DNA of 64,000 nt from contig NZ_JAUSQK010000001.1 in NCBI RefSeq assembly GCF_030811115.1, positions 434,001 to 498,000 of the forward strand. The letters are read 5' to 3'. Position 1 is the first letter of the stretch; each line of letters opens with the position of its first letter. The notes beneath the pieces were generated by a model. The model searched no databases. It saw only the letters and a list, made by a program, of their open reading frames with translations, and was not told the origin of the DNA. This stretch comes from Olsenella profusa DSM 13989. Its GTDB lineage: Bacteria > Actinomycetota > Coriobacteriia > Coriobacteriales > Atopobiaceae. A program made the position numbers and the translations under genes. This document shows, piece by piece, positions 8,817-17,803 of the stretch.

Positions 8817-8892
8817 TGGAGCCCGCGACCGGATTTGAACCGGTGACCTCTTCGTTACCAACGAAGTGCTCTACCGACTGAGCTACACGGGC
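8817..8892 (-). tRNA. tRNA-Thr (GGT)
   Basis: A 76-base cloverleaf with acceptor GCCCGTG/CGCGGGC, anticodon stem CTTCG/CGAAG around TTGGTAA (anticodon GGT), T-loop TTCAAAT and encoded CCA. One base separates it from tRNA-Tyr upstream, so the two are processed from one transcript. Confidence 0.95.
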
Positions 8893-8893
8893 A

Positions 8894-8977
8894 TGGTGGG
8901 GATGCATGGACTCGAACCATGGAACCCAGAGGGAGCGGATTTACAGTCCGCCGCAGTTGCCGCTGTGCCACATCCCC
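8894..8977 (-). tRNA. tRNA-Tyr (GTA)
   Basis: An 84-base class II tRNA with long variable arm, acceptor GGGGATG/CATCCCC, anticodon loop CTGTAAA (anticodon GTA), T-loop TTCGAGT and encoded CCA. First gene of the tRNA-tuf transcription unit. Confidence 0.95.
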
Positions 8978-9061
8978 ATGCCGTTTTCAAGCCACCTACA
9001 AGTGCGGAATCATCCCGAAAGGCACGCCCCTCCGAATGGGTTCCTCCTTGCAAGCGGGAGA

Positions 9062-9090
9062 ATGATACGACGGGTACACATCGTTGTCAA
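9062..9090 (-). promoter_or_regulatory. Strong promoter of tRNA-Tyr/Thr/Met-tuf
   Basis: Minus-strand TTGACA (9085-9090), 17-base spacer, TATCAT (9062-9067). One mismatch from the sigma-70 consensus over both boxes, as expected for a stable-RNA/EF-Tu unit. It leaves about 80 bases of leader before the tRNA. Confidence 0.82.
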
Positions 9091-9176
9091 CGGAATCCAC
9101 GCGGCCGGGCGTCTCTCTCCCACGATTCCTGCACAACTGTGGGGCGACCTGCGCGAGCGGCCCGTCGCAGGGGGCA

Positions 9177-10559
9177 CTAGCCCTGATCTGGCGCCTGCTC
9201 CTGCGCCTCCGCCGCCAGGAGGTCGGCATAGCGGGAGAACCGCACGACCAGGTCCCTCCCTCGCTCATCCCTGATGGACACGCGCGCATTGATGTGACGG
9301 AGCGTGGCAACGACGGCCGCGGCATCATATGCATGAAAGGTGAGCTTGCCCATGAGCCTACCAGCAGTCACCTCCATGCCCTCCTGGGCCAGCATGTCGA
9401 CGGCTATGTGGTCGTCAGCGACGTCCCGACGCGCCTGGGGGTCGTCCACGAGCGTGCCCTCCAGCTCCTCGAGCCCCCTGATGCTGGCGATGGTTCCCGC
9501 ATGTGCGGCAAAGAAGAAGTAGACGTTCGAGCTCTCGCGCATCGGACGCTCCGGCGGTCGGGGCAGCTCGTCCGCCTCATGCCCCCTGCCCAGCTGGAAG
9601 TCGAGCAGCCACTGGATGGCGTCGAAGCCGGTCATGGCGATCATCTTGTCATACCCCATGTCCGCCGTGAGGCGGTACCCCAGCTCGAAGAGGTGGAAGA
9701 CGCCATCGGCCGTGCGGATGGCCTGGACGGAGGCGATGCCGTCCCGGCAGCCGGATGCGGCGAGCACACGACGCACGCCGGGATCCACGTCCCTGAGGTA
9801 TGTGCAATAGCCCGTCGAGATGGTGGTTCCAAAGTCATAGATGTTGGGGGGATGTCCGGGCTCGTTGTAGGTGGCGCCCAGGCGCAGCATGCGCGCCTGC
9901 CCCCCCACCAGCGCGTAGACGATGCTGAACTCGTCGCCCACCAGGCGCTGCTCGACCACGACGCGGGGGTTCTCGGACACCTGGCGCACCAGCTGCCAGG
10001 CACGCACAAGCTCCTCGGGCGTGTCACAGAAGCTGACCCCCTGGTTGCCGCTGCAATCGACGGGCTTCACCACCACGGGGAAGCGCACGGCGGCGAGCTC
10101 CTCGTCGAGCCTCGCCCGCGTGGCATCCCGGACGCCACCGGTGGCGAGCTCAGTCACAGCCTGATCCATGAGGGCGGGATCGGGGGCGTACTGGTCTGCC
10201 GTGGGCACCCCCTCCCGATGGCAGATGTCGAGGAACCTGCCCTTGTTGCGCGCGGTCTCCCAGCCTTCGGGCGCAATGTAGCAGGGGAGTCCCAGACGCC
10301 CGCACAGCTCGATGGTGCGGTCGAGGTTGAACTCGCTGACGCCGGCAAAGACGCCGCCCACGCCCTCGGCACGGCAGCGCTCCTCGAGCGCCCCCACGTT
10401 TCCCGTGTCGATCGGCCAGCTCTCGTCGGCGACGAGCTTTGCCCGGGACGCCTCCGGGGCAAGCCCGTCGGTCACAATCACATGGCAGCCCATGCCCTGG
10501 GCCTTGCGCACGATGTCGACACTCCCCAGTGAGGTGCCCAGCATCAGCAGCTTCTGCAC
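9177..10559 (-). CDS. ATP-grasp carboxylate-amine ligase of the polysaccharide operon
   Basis: A 460-residue ATP-grasp protein. A Rossmann-like pre-ATP-grasp domain comes first (MLGTSLGSVDIV, about 5-100). The ATP-grasp fold follows, with the lysine segment FPVVVKPVDCSGNQG (about 164-178) and the GDEFSIV strand (about 208-214). The family joins a carboxylate to an amine through an acyl-phosphate; the substrates here are not evident. It is the last gene of the first exopolysaccharide operon, after a DegT aminotransferase, so amide-linked decoration of an aminosugar is a reasonable guess. The start is GTG at 10559 with GAGG upstream; a later ATG (MLGTS) is possible. Confidence 0.85.
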   Translation of the reverse strand: MQKLLMLGTSLGSVDIVRKAQGMGCHVIVTDGLAPEASRAKLVADESWPIDTGNVGALEERCRAEGVGGVFAGVSEFNLDRTIELCGRLGLPCYIAPEGWETARNKGRFLDICHREGVPTADQYAPDPALMDQAVTELATGGVRDATRARLDEELAAVRFPVVVKPVDCSGNQGVSFCDTPEELVRAWQLVRQVSENPRVVVEQRLVGDEFSIVYALVGGQARMLRLGATYNEPGHPPNIYDFGTTISTGYCTYLRDVDPGVRRVLAASGCRDGIASVQAIRTADGVFHLFELGYRLTADMGYDKMIAMTGFDAIQWLLDFQLGRGHEADELPRPPERPMRESSNVYFFFAAHAGTIASIRGLEELEGTLVDDPQARRDVADDHIAVDMLAQEGMEVTAGRLMGKLTFHAYDAAAVVATLRHINARVSIRDERGRDLVVRFSRYADLLAAEAQEQAPDQG

Positions 10560-10765
10560 GCGATCCCCTCTCTACCGTCCCTCTCTCGTCCCGGCGACGA
10601 GCCTGCTCCTCGGGCGTCCGGATGGGCCTGCGGGGAGTCTGGCGGCAACGCAGCTGCCAGGGGTGGCACCCTGACGGCCAGCTCCACGTCCCATGACCGG
10701 CCGCATGCCCGCGAACCTGCCCCCTCTCGCCAGACAAGGTACCTGGCAAGCCCCTTGAGAATCAT
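10544..10765 (-). CDS. Small ORF (73 codons) coupled to the DegT gene; unknown or remnant
   Basis: The ATG at 10765 overlaps the DegT stop as ATGA and the ORF's own stop overlaps the start of the ATP-grasp gene, so it is positioned like a translated operon member. The product starts MILKGLARYLVWREGAG, which looks protein-like, but the remainder is rich in Arg, Pro and Gly and looks out of frame. I do not recognise it. It may be the beginning of a decayed gene, as seen elsewhere in this operon at 18834-19049. Confidence 0.35.
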   Translation of the reverse strand: MILKGLARYLVWREGAGSRACGRSWDVELAVRVPPLAAALPPDSPQAHPDARGAGSSPGRERDGREGIACRSC

Positions 10766-11895
10766 CGGTACGTCCCTCCTGCCGTCCTGGCGTCCAGCAC
10801 GAGGTCGCAGATGAAGTCCACGTCCTCGAGCGGCAGGTCGGCGTAGAGTGGTAGGGTGAGCACGCATTCGCTGAGCCTCAGCGCCACGGGCGTCTGCGTC
10901 GCGTCGAAGCGATCCCGATAGCACTCGAACGCACTCGTGAGCGGATAGAAGTACTTTCGTGCCTTGACGCCCGCCTGTTCCAGGACCTGGCAGACGCCGT
11001 CCCTGCTGGCCCCAAACTCCTGCTCGTCCACGATGATGGGGAAGTAGGCATAGTTGGGCCGCACCTGGGGGTCAACCGGACTGAGCCGAATGCCCCCCAC
11101 ACCCTCCAGCCGCTCCCGATACCGGCTGACCACGCGCCCACGCCTCGCGATCTCATCGTCCACATGGCGCAGGTTGCACAGGCCCATGGCAGCGCAGAAC
11201 TCGTTCATCTTGGCGTTGGTGCCAACGCCATCCACCCACTCGGGACCTCGGATGCCAAAGTTCTTGAGTCGGTAGAGCTCCAGGCCAAAGTCCATGTCGC
11301 GGTAGCAGGCCGCTCCGCCCTCGATGGTATTGAATACCTTGGTCGCATGGAAGCTAAGACATGATACATCACCAAAGCTTGCGATTCCCTGATTGCGATA
11401 GCGCATGCCGAAGGCATGGGCGGCATCGTAGATGACCCTCAGGTGATGGCGCTCGGCAATCTCGGCGATGGCGTCCACGTCACATATGTTGCCGTACACG
11501 TGCACGGGCATGATGGCGCTCGTGCGCGTGGTGACGAGGCTCTCGACCTTGGAGACGTCCATCGTGAAGTCACGGGCGCTGACGTCACAGAACACCGGCG
11601 TGAGGCCGTTGCGGACGATGGCGTGCGTCGTTGACGCGAACGTGAAGGGCGTGGTGATCACCTCGCCCTGGAGCTTCAGCGCCTGGAGCGAGAGCTCCAA
11701 TGCCATGTGGCCGTTGGTCAGGAGTTCCACGCGCTGGACGTCGAGGTAGCGTCTGAGCCCCTCCTGCAGCTGCTCGTGCTTGGGGCCCATGTTCGTCAGC
11801 CACCTGTTGTCCCAGACATCTCCGATCTCTCGCACGTACTCCTCGAATGGGGGCATTGACGGACGGGTGACCAGGATGTTCTTGTGTGCGCTCAT
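10762..11895 (-). CDS. DegT/DnrJ/EryC1/StrS-family PLP aminotransferase
   Basis: Predicted aminotransferase that converts a keto-sugar nucleotide to an aminosugar nucleotide. The 377 residues show the fold-type I family layout: the phosphate-binding segment near ELLTNGHMALELSLQAL (about 57-73), DAAHAFG with the cofactor-ring Asp (about 159-165), and the PLP lysine in LSFHATKVFNTIEGG (about 182-196). Family length is normal. The ATG at 11895 starts MSAHKNILVTRPSMPP. It precedes the small ORF and the ATP-grasp ligase, and the three genes overlap end to end. The exact sugar is not predictable. Confidence 0.92.
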   Translation of the reverse strand: MSAHKNILVTRPSMPPFEEYVREIGDVWDNRWLTNMGPKHEQLQEGLRRYLDVQRVELLTNGHMALELSLQALKLQGEVITTPFTFASTTHAIVRNGLTPVFCDVSARDFTMDVSKVESLVTTRTSAIMPVHVYGNICDVDAIAEIAERHHLRVIYDAAHAFGMRYRNQGIASFGDVSCLSFHATKVFNTIEGGAACYRDMDFGLELYRLKNFGIRGPEWVDGVGTNAKMNEFCAAMGLCNLRHVDDEIARRGRVVSRYRERLEGVGGIRLSPVDPQVRPNYAYFPIIVDEQEFGASRDGVCQVLEQAGVKARKYFYPLTSAFECYRDRFDATQTPVALRLSECVLTLPLYADLPLEDVDFICDLVLDARTAGGTYR

Positions 11896-11958
11896 GGGTT
11901 CTCTCTCACGGGGTCTGTTGGGGCTGGGATGGGGCGGGACGCCTCTCAGGGGCTCGGG

Positions 11959-12975
11959 CTATACCAGAGAGGTATGCTGCGACGCGACGTCGTCGGAACC
12001 GGTGCCCCTGTGTCGAAGCATCACCTTGGCGCCGGAGAGCACGTTCCACTTGAGACGCTGGGCGACCCCGTACTCCTCAAGCACGGGCTTGTAGCGTGGG
12101 GAGAACAGTGCCGCGTAGTGGTGAAGGACGAGGTCCTCGAAGAACTCGCGACGTAGGATGGCACGCTGCACATAGGTGGTGTAGCGACCCTCGCTATACT
12201 CGTCGAACGCTTGGAGCCCCGCGCGATACCCCTGGTGCACGCGTACGCTGAAGACGGGGTCACGGGAGAGTCGGGACATGAAGCCACCGCTGTCCTCGGT
12301 GTAGCAGGACATGGGGCGCGCAATGTACCAGGCGGGTCCCTTGCTGAGGAAGAACAGCTGCATGGGCTGATCCCCCACGAGGTAGAACCTGCTGGGGAAG
12401 CCCGTTGGCGCAAGCTTGAGGTATTCGTCCACATAGTCGCGGCGCGTCAGCATGCAGCTGATCTGGAACATCCATCTGCCCTCATAGAGCTCCCGACGGA
12501 GCCATTCGTCCGCGCCGAGGATGCCCTCGTCGACAGGCACGGGCGGGAACATGGCGTGCGGATTGCTGTCACCGGGCCTACGAGCCAGCACGTCGTGAAC
12601 CGAGAAGGCGCACTCGGGGTGCTCGTCGAGCGCATGCACCTGGCGCTCGAGCTTGGAGCTGTCGCACCAGCAGTCGTCCGTCTCCAGCAGCGCCACGTAG
12701 CGTCCGCGTGCCTGGGCGGCCATCTCGGTGATGACCGACCTTCCCTTGCCGTACTGGTTCTCGCTCTCGAGGAAGGGGCGTACGATCGCAGGGTAGCGCT
12801 CCGCGTACTCCCGAATGACGTCCGCAGAGCCATCCGTGGAGGCATCATCATGAACGAGCAGCTCGAAGGCGAAGCTCGTCTGCTGGCACACCACGCTGTC
12901 GAGGGCCCGTCGAAGCGTCTTGGCATGGTTGTAGCAGATTCCCAGTACCGACACCACGATCTCATTCGCTGGCAT
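11959..12975 (-). CDS. Family 2 glycosyltransferase
   Basis: Predicted inverting GT-A transferase of 338 residues adding a sugar to the lipid-linked repeat unit in the cytoplasm. It starts MPANEIVVSVLGICYNH, with DDASTDGS (about 43-50) and the metal-binding region LLETDDCW (about 95-102), where DXD appears as ETDD. An extended C-terminal part (about 200-338) holds SCYTEDSGGF. I chose the ATG at 12975 for homology; its ribosome site is weak, and an upstream ATG (MRELEQN) is possible. Neighbours: the flippase upstream, the aminotransferase downstream. Confidence 0.9.
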   Translation of the reverse strand: MPANEIVVSVLGICYNHAKTLRRALDSVVCQQTSFAFELLVHDDASTDGSADVIREYAERYPAIVRPFLESENQYGKGRSVITEMAAQARGRYVALLETDDCWCDSSKLERQVHALDEHPECAFSVHDVLARRPGDSNPHAMFPPVPVDEGILGADEWLRRELYEGRWMFQISCMLTRRDYVDEYLKLAPTGFPSRFYLVGDQPMQLFFLSKGPAWYIARPMSCYTEDSGGFMSRLSRDPVFSVRVHQGYRAGLQAFDEYSEGRYTTYVQRAILRREFFEDLVLHHYAALFSPRYKPVLEEYGVAQRLKWNVLSGAKVMLRHRGTGSDDVASQHTSLV

Positions 12976-13044
12976 ATTCTGTTCCAACTCTCTCATCGAT
13001 TGTGACCAGTGGGCCACGCATGGCTCACACCACATGAGGTTTCG

Positions 13045-14511
13045 TTAAGATAGCGAAAGCCTCCGCTTCAGTATGCCAAAAATCATCTGGAGAATCGGAT
13101 TCCTGCCTAGGACACCACAGATGGCATAGATGGCCACGGCCACCACCACGTCGAGCACGAGTCCGAGGAACACGTTGTGGACGAGGGTGCCGACCGCCAT
13201 GACGGCCGCCCACATGACGAGGGCGGAGAGCACGGTGCCGGCCACGAAGCGCACATCGACCCTGGGGCGCACGAGCCTGAGCGAGTGTCGCAGCAGCAGT
13301 ATATTGACAAAACACTCTGTCAGGACGGAGGCGACGGCCGCCCCGTTGAGCGACCAGAGGGGGATGAGGAACAGATTGAGTGCCACATTGAGGGCCGTGG
13401 CGCAAAAGTAGGGCCCCACCAGCTTGCCCTCCTGTCGCGCGCCAATGATGACCTGATAGGAGACGATGTCGCCCAGCCCCTTGAAGATCATGATCGGCGC
13501 CAGGAGCTGCATCGTGAACGCCGCGGGGGCGAAGGGCTCACCAAACATGACGATAACCAGATTGTGCGCCACGGCCACCGTTCCCATCACGATGGGGGCG
13601 GCAAAGTAGAACACGATCTGCATGCCCAGGGTGACCAGGTCGCTCACCTTCTCGCGATCCGTCTCGAAGAGGTAGCTGATGCGTGGCAGGAATACCTCCG
13701 AGATGGCCGTGCAGAGGGTGAAGACCACCATGACCGCCTTCATGGCGTTGCTGTACCAGCCCACCACCTCGGGGGTGTCCATGGCACCCAGCATGAGCAC
13801 GTCAACGTAGTTGTAGAGCTGGGCGCCGGCAGAACAGGCGACCAGGACGAAGATGGGCCTCAGGTGCTGCCTGAGGTGGAGGCCGTGGAGCGTGAGATGC
13901 ACGTGGCGCCTGGCGCGCACGATGTTGAAGAGGTAGTTGCCACAGGTCCCCATGACCGTGAGGAAGGCACTCAGGACATAGTCCTGAGGGCCGTGCACGA
14001 ACAGGAGGATCGCAAGCACCGAGAGCCCCTTGACGATGATGCTCCTTACGGCGATGTAGACGTAGTCCTCCCTCCCCTGATAGAACCAGTCGATGCTGAT
14101 GTAGTTGAAGAGAATGGGCAGGCCACACACGAGATACAGCGGCAGGTCGCTCGTAAAGAACAGGGCGACCACGATCGCATAGGCCAGCAGTGCCACCGTC
14201 GTGGAGCAGAAGTTGATGGCGATGATCTCGCTGAAGCAGGTGTCGGTGTCCCGTTGGCTGTCGCGGCGCTTGGCGATCTCGCGCACGCCATACATGGGTA
14301 TGCCCAGACAGGCGACGAGCACCAGGTACGAGGCGACGTTCTGCGCGTACGAGACCGCTCCGACGCCCGCCGGCAGAAGGACGCGCGCGAGATAGACGGA
14401 CGAGATGAGCGGGAAGATGACGTTCAGCACCTTATAGAGCACGTTGAACGCCGCGTTTGCGGCAAACGAATGCCCCTGCGGCGGCTGTGAGGTGACACGT
14501 TGGCTAGCCAC
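13045..14511 (-). CDS. Polysaccharide flippase (Wzx/MATE-like)
   Basis: Integral membrane protein expected to flip the undecaprenyl-linked repeat unit outward. The 488 residues contain about 12-14 hydrophobic segments. The N-terminus (FNVLYKVLNVIFPLISSVYLARVL split around residues 17-40) and the FYQGREDY segment are typical of polysaccharide exporters of the Wzx/RfbX type. The likely start is GTG at 14511 (VASQRV), preceded by AAGGGGG at 7 bases and overlapping the VanZ stop by 8 bases; the open frame further upstream is out-of-frame VanZ sequence. Acts with the polymerase and chain-length proteins. Confidence 0.92.
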   Translation of the reverse strand: MASQRVTSQPPQGHSFAANAAFNVLYKVLNVIFPLISSVYLARVLLPAGVGAVSYAQNVASYLVLVACLGIPMYGVREIAKRRDSQRDTDTCFSEIIAINFCSTTVALLAYAIVVALFFTSDLPLYLVCGLPILFNYISIDWFYQGREDYVYIAVRSIIVKGLSVLAILLFVHGPQDYVLSAFLTVMGTCGNYLFNIVRARRHVHLTLHGLHLRQHLRPIFVLVACSAGAQLYNYVDVLMLGAMDTPEVVGWYSNAMKAVMVVFTLCTAISEVFLPRISYLFETDREKVSDLVTLGMQIVFYFAAPIVMGTVAVAHNLVIVMFGEPFAPAAFTMQLLAPIMIFKGLGDIVSYQVIIGARQEGKLVGPYFCATALNVALNLFLIPLWSLNGAAVASVLTECFVNILLLRHSLRLVRPRVDVRFVAGTVLSALVMWAAVMAVGTLVHNVFLGLVLDVVVAVAIYAICGVLGRNPILQMIFGILKRRLSLS

Positions 14512-15127
14512 GAGATTCCCCCTTGTCGTGATGACGCTTCCACCAGTGCCAGTATCCGGCTGCGGCAAGCGCCCCACCGAGCGTGTTGTAGGTAAGATCC
14601 GCGACTTGGAACGTACCCACGTGAAGGACGAGCTGACAGGCCTCGATGAGCAGCGAGAGAACGCCCACGGAGACGATGGCGCGCGCCAGCGGATGACGGG
14701 AGGCGTGACGGCGCAGGAGCACGTCGAGCAACGCCACGGCAACCGGCATGAGGAGCAGCAGGTTCTCGAACCCCTCCCCCGTGAAGTCGCCGTTGCTGTC
14801 GTGCAGGCCCCACCCCTCCCAGAGCACGCACAGCGGGTCAGACCAGTACCCGCGCCCCATCAGCGTGCGACTGGCCACCAGCACGACAAAGGTGACGAGG
14901 GCGCCCTCGCCTCTGAGAGCGGCATCCCCCCTGAGGGCGGTGGCCCATGCGCGTGCCCCCGCAAAGAGGGCACCCCTCACATGTGCGGCATGCTGGCACC
15001 AGACGAAGGGTGCCAAGGTCACCACCACGGCGACGGCAAGGGCAAGGGGGAGCGGCACGAAGAACGCCTCGAGGATGTCCCCCACAACAGTGGCCAGAGC
15101 AACGATCAGCCTCATCATGAGTCCCAT
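14504..15127 (-). CDS. VanZ-like membrane protein
   Basis: A membrane protein of 207 residues with about five hydrophobic segments and the VanZ-family ending: SLLIEACQLVL, then VADLTYNTLGGALAA (about residues 172-195). Family members are linked to cell-envelope and teicoplanin phenotypes; the biochemical role is unknown. I start it at ATG 15127 (MGLMMRLIVAL) because GGAG lies 8 bases upstream; a GTG at 15217 would add 30 residues without clear family character. Its stop overlaps the flippase start. Confidence 0.8.
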   Translation of the reverse strand: MGLMMRLIVALATVVGDILEAFFVPLPLALAVAVVVTLAPFVWCQHAAHVRGALFAGARAWATALRGDAALRGEGALVTFVVLVASRTLMGRGYWSDPLCVLWEGWGLHDSNGDFTGEGFENLLLLMPVAVALLDVLLRRHASRHPLARAIVSVGVLSLLIEACQLVLHVGTFQVADLTYNTLGGALAAAGYWHWWKRHHDKGESRG

Positions 15128-15300
15128 GGCCCTCGCTCCCACGAGACGTATAGGTGCCCAGCGCCAGCGGTAGGGCCGGAACGCACCAATGACATCCTTG
15201 TCCAGAGGGATGGGCACGACCCCAGGCGCACCCCGAGGCCCTGATGGCTCGACCGCACGGGGGCTGACCGGAGCAGGGACACGGCCGTCATGCGCCCCAC

Positions 15301-16086
15301 CTATTCTCCCCCAGCCACAGCCTGGACGGGAGACGCCTTCCTCCCCTTGGCGTGCGCCCCATAGGTCGGAGGGACGCCATCCTCCTCATCCTGCCGGGAG
15401 GCGGCATGGTGGTCCCGTGCCATGGCGACGATGGAGCCGAGCACAAAGCCGATCACAAAGCCCAGGGCCGCGACAAGATCGCGGGAGAGGGAGCTGGGAT
15501 GATCCGCGAGCTGCGGGGGCGAGGCGACCGTCATGTAGGTCGAGTTGATGACGTCATCCATGTAGCCCGGTGCCTCCTGCACGAGCAGCTGGGCGAGACG
15601 GTAGGCGTCCTCTGCCGTATCCGCCGTCACAGTCACCGTCACGAGCGGGGTGGTGGCCTCCACCGTGGCGGTCGCCAGCTTGCCCTGGCGTGCGGCGATG
15701 TCATAGGCCGAAAGGCCGGCGGCATCGGCAGCCTGCTCCTGCAACGACCCGCTCGAGAAGGCGAACAGATAGACATTGGCAAGCGACTGTGACGTACTCA
15801 TGTCGCTGGTGTTGAGGTAGCCGAGCGCCTGCTGGTCGTTCGGATCCAGCGCCGACCGATCCGCAGAGGCGGCGGCCTGGGTCGTGGGACGATTGCTCAC
15901 GTACACGGTAAACGTGGACTGGTACTGCGTCTTTACGAAGTAGGTGACGTAGGCAAAGCCCAGGGCCGCACCGAGCAGCGCCATCAGGATGCAGGATACC
16001 ATGTGATGCCCTATCGATCCCAGCAGCCTGGACAACCTGATCGCCGTATGCTCGTCGTACGAGAGGTCGATGTACTGACTGCTCAT
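15301..16086 (-). CDS. Polysaccharide chain-length determinant (Wzz/YveK type)
   Basis: A 261-residue polysaccharide co-polymerase with two membrane segments: one near residues 30-50, with the FTVYVSNRP motif just after it, and one near 208-228, with an extracytoplasmic domain between. It starts MSSQYIDLSYDEHTAIR. The C-terminal tail (about 230-261) is short and has no kinase domain. It closely resembles the N-terminal half of the protein at 25927-27237 (YIDxSYDE start, then YxSNRP), so the two are paralogues serving the two polysaccharide segments. The start overlaps the WbqC-like stop as ATGA. Confidence 0.9.
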   Translation of the reverse strand: MSSQYIDLSYDEHTAIRLSRLLGSIGHHMVSCILMALLGAALGFAYVTYFVKTQYQSTFTVYVSNRPTTQAAASADRSALDPNDQQALGYLNTSDMSTSQSLANVYLFAFSSGSLQEQAADAAGLSAYDIAARQGKLATATVEATTPLVTVTVTADTAEDAYRLAQLLVQEAPGYMDDVINSTYMTVASPPQLADHPSSLSRDLVAALGFVIGFVLGSIVAMARDHHAASRQDEEDGVPPTYGAHAKGRKASPVQAVAGGE

Positions 16087-16793
16087 GAACGTTCCTCCGT
16101 GATGAGGTCGAAGCTCGCAAGCATGTCATGGGCCTCCTGCCGTGAGGTGTTCATGATGACGTCGACGATCGAGAGGTTGGGGACGAACTCCTCGACGCGC
16201 ACCTGTGGGTAGGGAACGGGGTGACACCGCACGAACGCCAGCTTGATGCCGTGGGCCCGGAAGTCCTCGAAGGAATAGAGCGCGGTGCCCCCTATCGGGT
16301 TGTAGTAGGTGTCCGCCTGCAGCTGGTCGCAGTAGTCATAGAGACGCTGCTCGCGACGGAGGGACGGGTCCTGCGGAAGGTCGGACGTACGGATGAGCCG
16401 CGTGTCGATGCCAAGGTAGTGGCAGGTGAGTTCGATGGAGTCGAAGAGGAAGTCCGCAAGGTTGGTCTTTTTGCAGCGCAGCACCCTCTCCATGAGGTCG
16501 AGCCCCGCATCGAAGTTGGGTGCGGAACGATACTCATGGCTCAGCTGGTGAAGCATCGTGTCCGCATCAAAGGGTGCGAGCTCGTGCTCCATGATGAAGC
16601 GGTTGCGTGACGCATGGACGATGGGCAGCGTGAGGTAGCGCGGCCCCATGTTGCCCAGCACACGGTTGCGATTGACCCACCCCCGCTTGATGTAGTTGTA
16701 GTTGTCGGCGACACCATAGACGTCCACCGCATTGATGAGCTGCCAGTAGCCCAGGTATGGCATGAAGTACGCCTGGTTTGCCCCAAAGATCAC
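16083..16793 (-). CDS. WbqC-family protein
   Basis: A 236-residue soluble protein that I recognise as WbqC-like from its start (MIFGANQAYFMPYLGYWQ), NYNYIKRGWVNRN (about 31-43) and the C-terminal LSIVDVIMNTSRQEAHDML. The family is found in O-antigen and capsule loci and is suspected to help add amino acid or amino groups; no activity is assured. The start is GTG at 16793, overlapping the previous stop as GTGA. The gene sits in one operon with a DegT aminotransferase and an ATP-grasp ligase, which fits aminosugar decoration. Confidence 0.85.
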   Translation of the reverse strand: MIFGANQAYFMPYLGYWQLINAVDVYGVADNYNYIKRGWVNRNRVLGNMGPRYLTLPIVHASRNRFIMEHELAPFDADTMLHQLSHEYRSAPNFDAGLDLMERVLRCKKTNLADFLFDSIELTCHYLGIDTRLIRTSDLPQDPSLRREQRLYDYCDQLQADTYYNPIGGTALYSFEDFRAHGIKLAFVRCHPVPYPQVRVEEFVPNLSIVDVIMNTSRQEAHDMLASFDLITEERS

Positions 16794-17803
16794 GAGAGGT
16801 CTCCCTTCAAAAGTGCCCCATAGAACGTCTGCTTCCCATTATGCTCGGCTGGGAACCCCTGCTTCCAGGTGAGTTTGAAAAGGCTGGTGTCGCGGGAGAG
16901 TTCGTCCCAGCGCGCCGAGTCAAAGGGCTCACCCAGGCACTTGGAGAGCTCGTCGCAGAGGGGGTTGTTGGGTGTGACCCCCTCGAAGGCCGCGGCGATG
17001 TATGGGTCGTGTCGCTGAGCCATCGCGATAAGATAGTCCACAAGCAGATAGTCGACCATGAAGTCGCTCCGACGCCAGTGCTCGAGGAAGAGGTCGCGCA
17101 CCGTGACGAACACGCGGCGATGGTCCTCGTCACAGGCAAGCGAATACCCCGCAAAGTTGCCTCCGGCAATGGAGGCGTGCAGGTAGTCAGGACGCTTGAT
17201 GGTGAACATCGGATGACCGAAGACCAGCTCGTCAATGGGGGCGATGCAGAAGAGCGTCGCGTCCAGCCAGAGCCCACCGTGTTCGGCCAGCAAGCTGAGC
17301 CTGAGAAGGTCAGAGAGGTTGGTGCGCGTGATGATGCCCGCATGCACCTTGTCCATCACCCAACCAGGAAGGTCCACGTAATCACGATAGTTCGCATCCG
17401 TGACAAGCGTAACGGGGTGATTGCCCACGTTACGGCTGATGGATGCCACGCAGGCACGCACGATCACCGGCGCCCGATCGAGCCCCTGCCACCAGCAGAG
17501 CCACACGTGATCCGTGAGGGTGGGAGCGGCTGGCGGGGGCGGGGCGGCATAGTCATAGGATGCGGCATAGTCTCCCAGCAGCCCCTCGAGGTACCGAAGA
17601 ACCACCGCATGCTTGCGCAGGAGTCGGGCACGTACCGCCGGTGGCTCTCGGTAGCCATTGTGACTCATCACCTGGATGTCGACCTTCGCGCGAAGGGTGG
17701 CGAGCGCGTCAGACCATGATGTCGCCCCCGCAATGACCCGCGTGGCGTGTAGCTCTTCGCCGATGCGATGGAACATGTGCCTGACGCTCATGTGGCCCGT
17801 CAT
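16790..17803 (-). CDS. Capsular polysaccharide/GT32-type glycosyltransferase
   Basis: A 337-residue protein with the catalytic core of the GT32/capsular polysaccharide synthesis group. VWLCWWQG lies near residue 100. The core LSDLLRLSLLAEHGGLWLDA (about 164-183) carries the DXD-type Asp. A later SIAGGNFAGYS segment is also present. Predicted retaining transferase using a nucleotide sugar in the cytoplasm. The start at 17803 overlaps the upstream gene's stop as ATGA, and its stop overlaps the WbqC-like gene. Specificity unknown. Confidence 0.88.
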   Translation of the reverse strand: MTGHMSVRHMFHRIGEELHATRVIAGATSWSDALATLRAKVDIQVMSHNGYREPPAVRARLLRKHAVVLRYLEGLLGDYAASYDYAAPPPPAAPTLTDHVWLCWWQGLDRAPVIVRACVASISRNVGNHPVTLVTDANYRDYVDLPGWVMDKVHAGIITRTNLSDLLRLSLLAEHGGLWLDATLFCIAPIDELVFGHPMFTIKRPDYLHASIAGGNFAGYSLACDEDHRRVFVTVRDLFLEHWRRSDFMVDYLLVDYLIAMAQRHDPYIAAAFEGVTPNNPLCDELSKCLGEPFDSARWDELSRDTSLFKLTWKQGFPAEHNGKQTFYGALLKGDLS

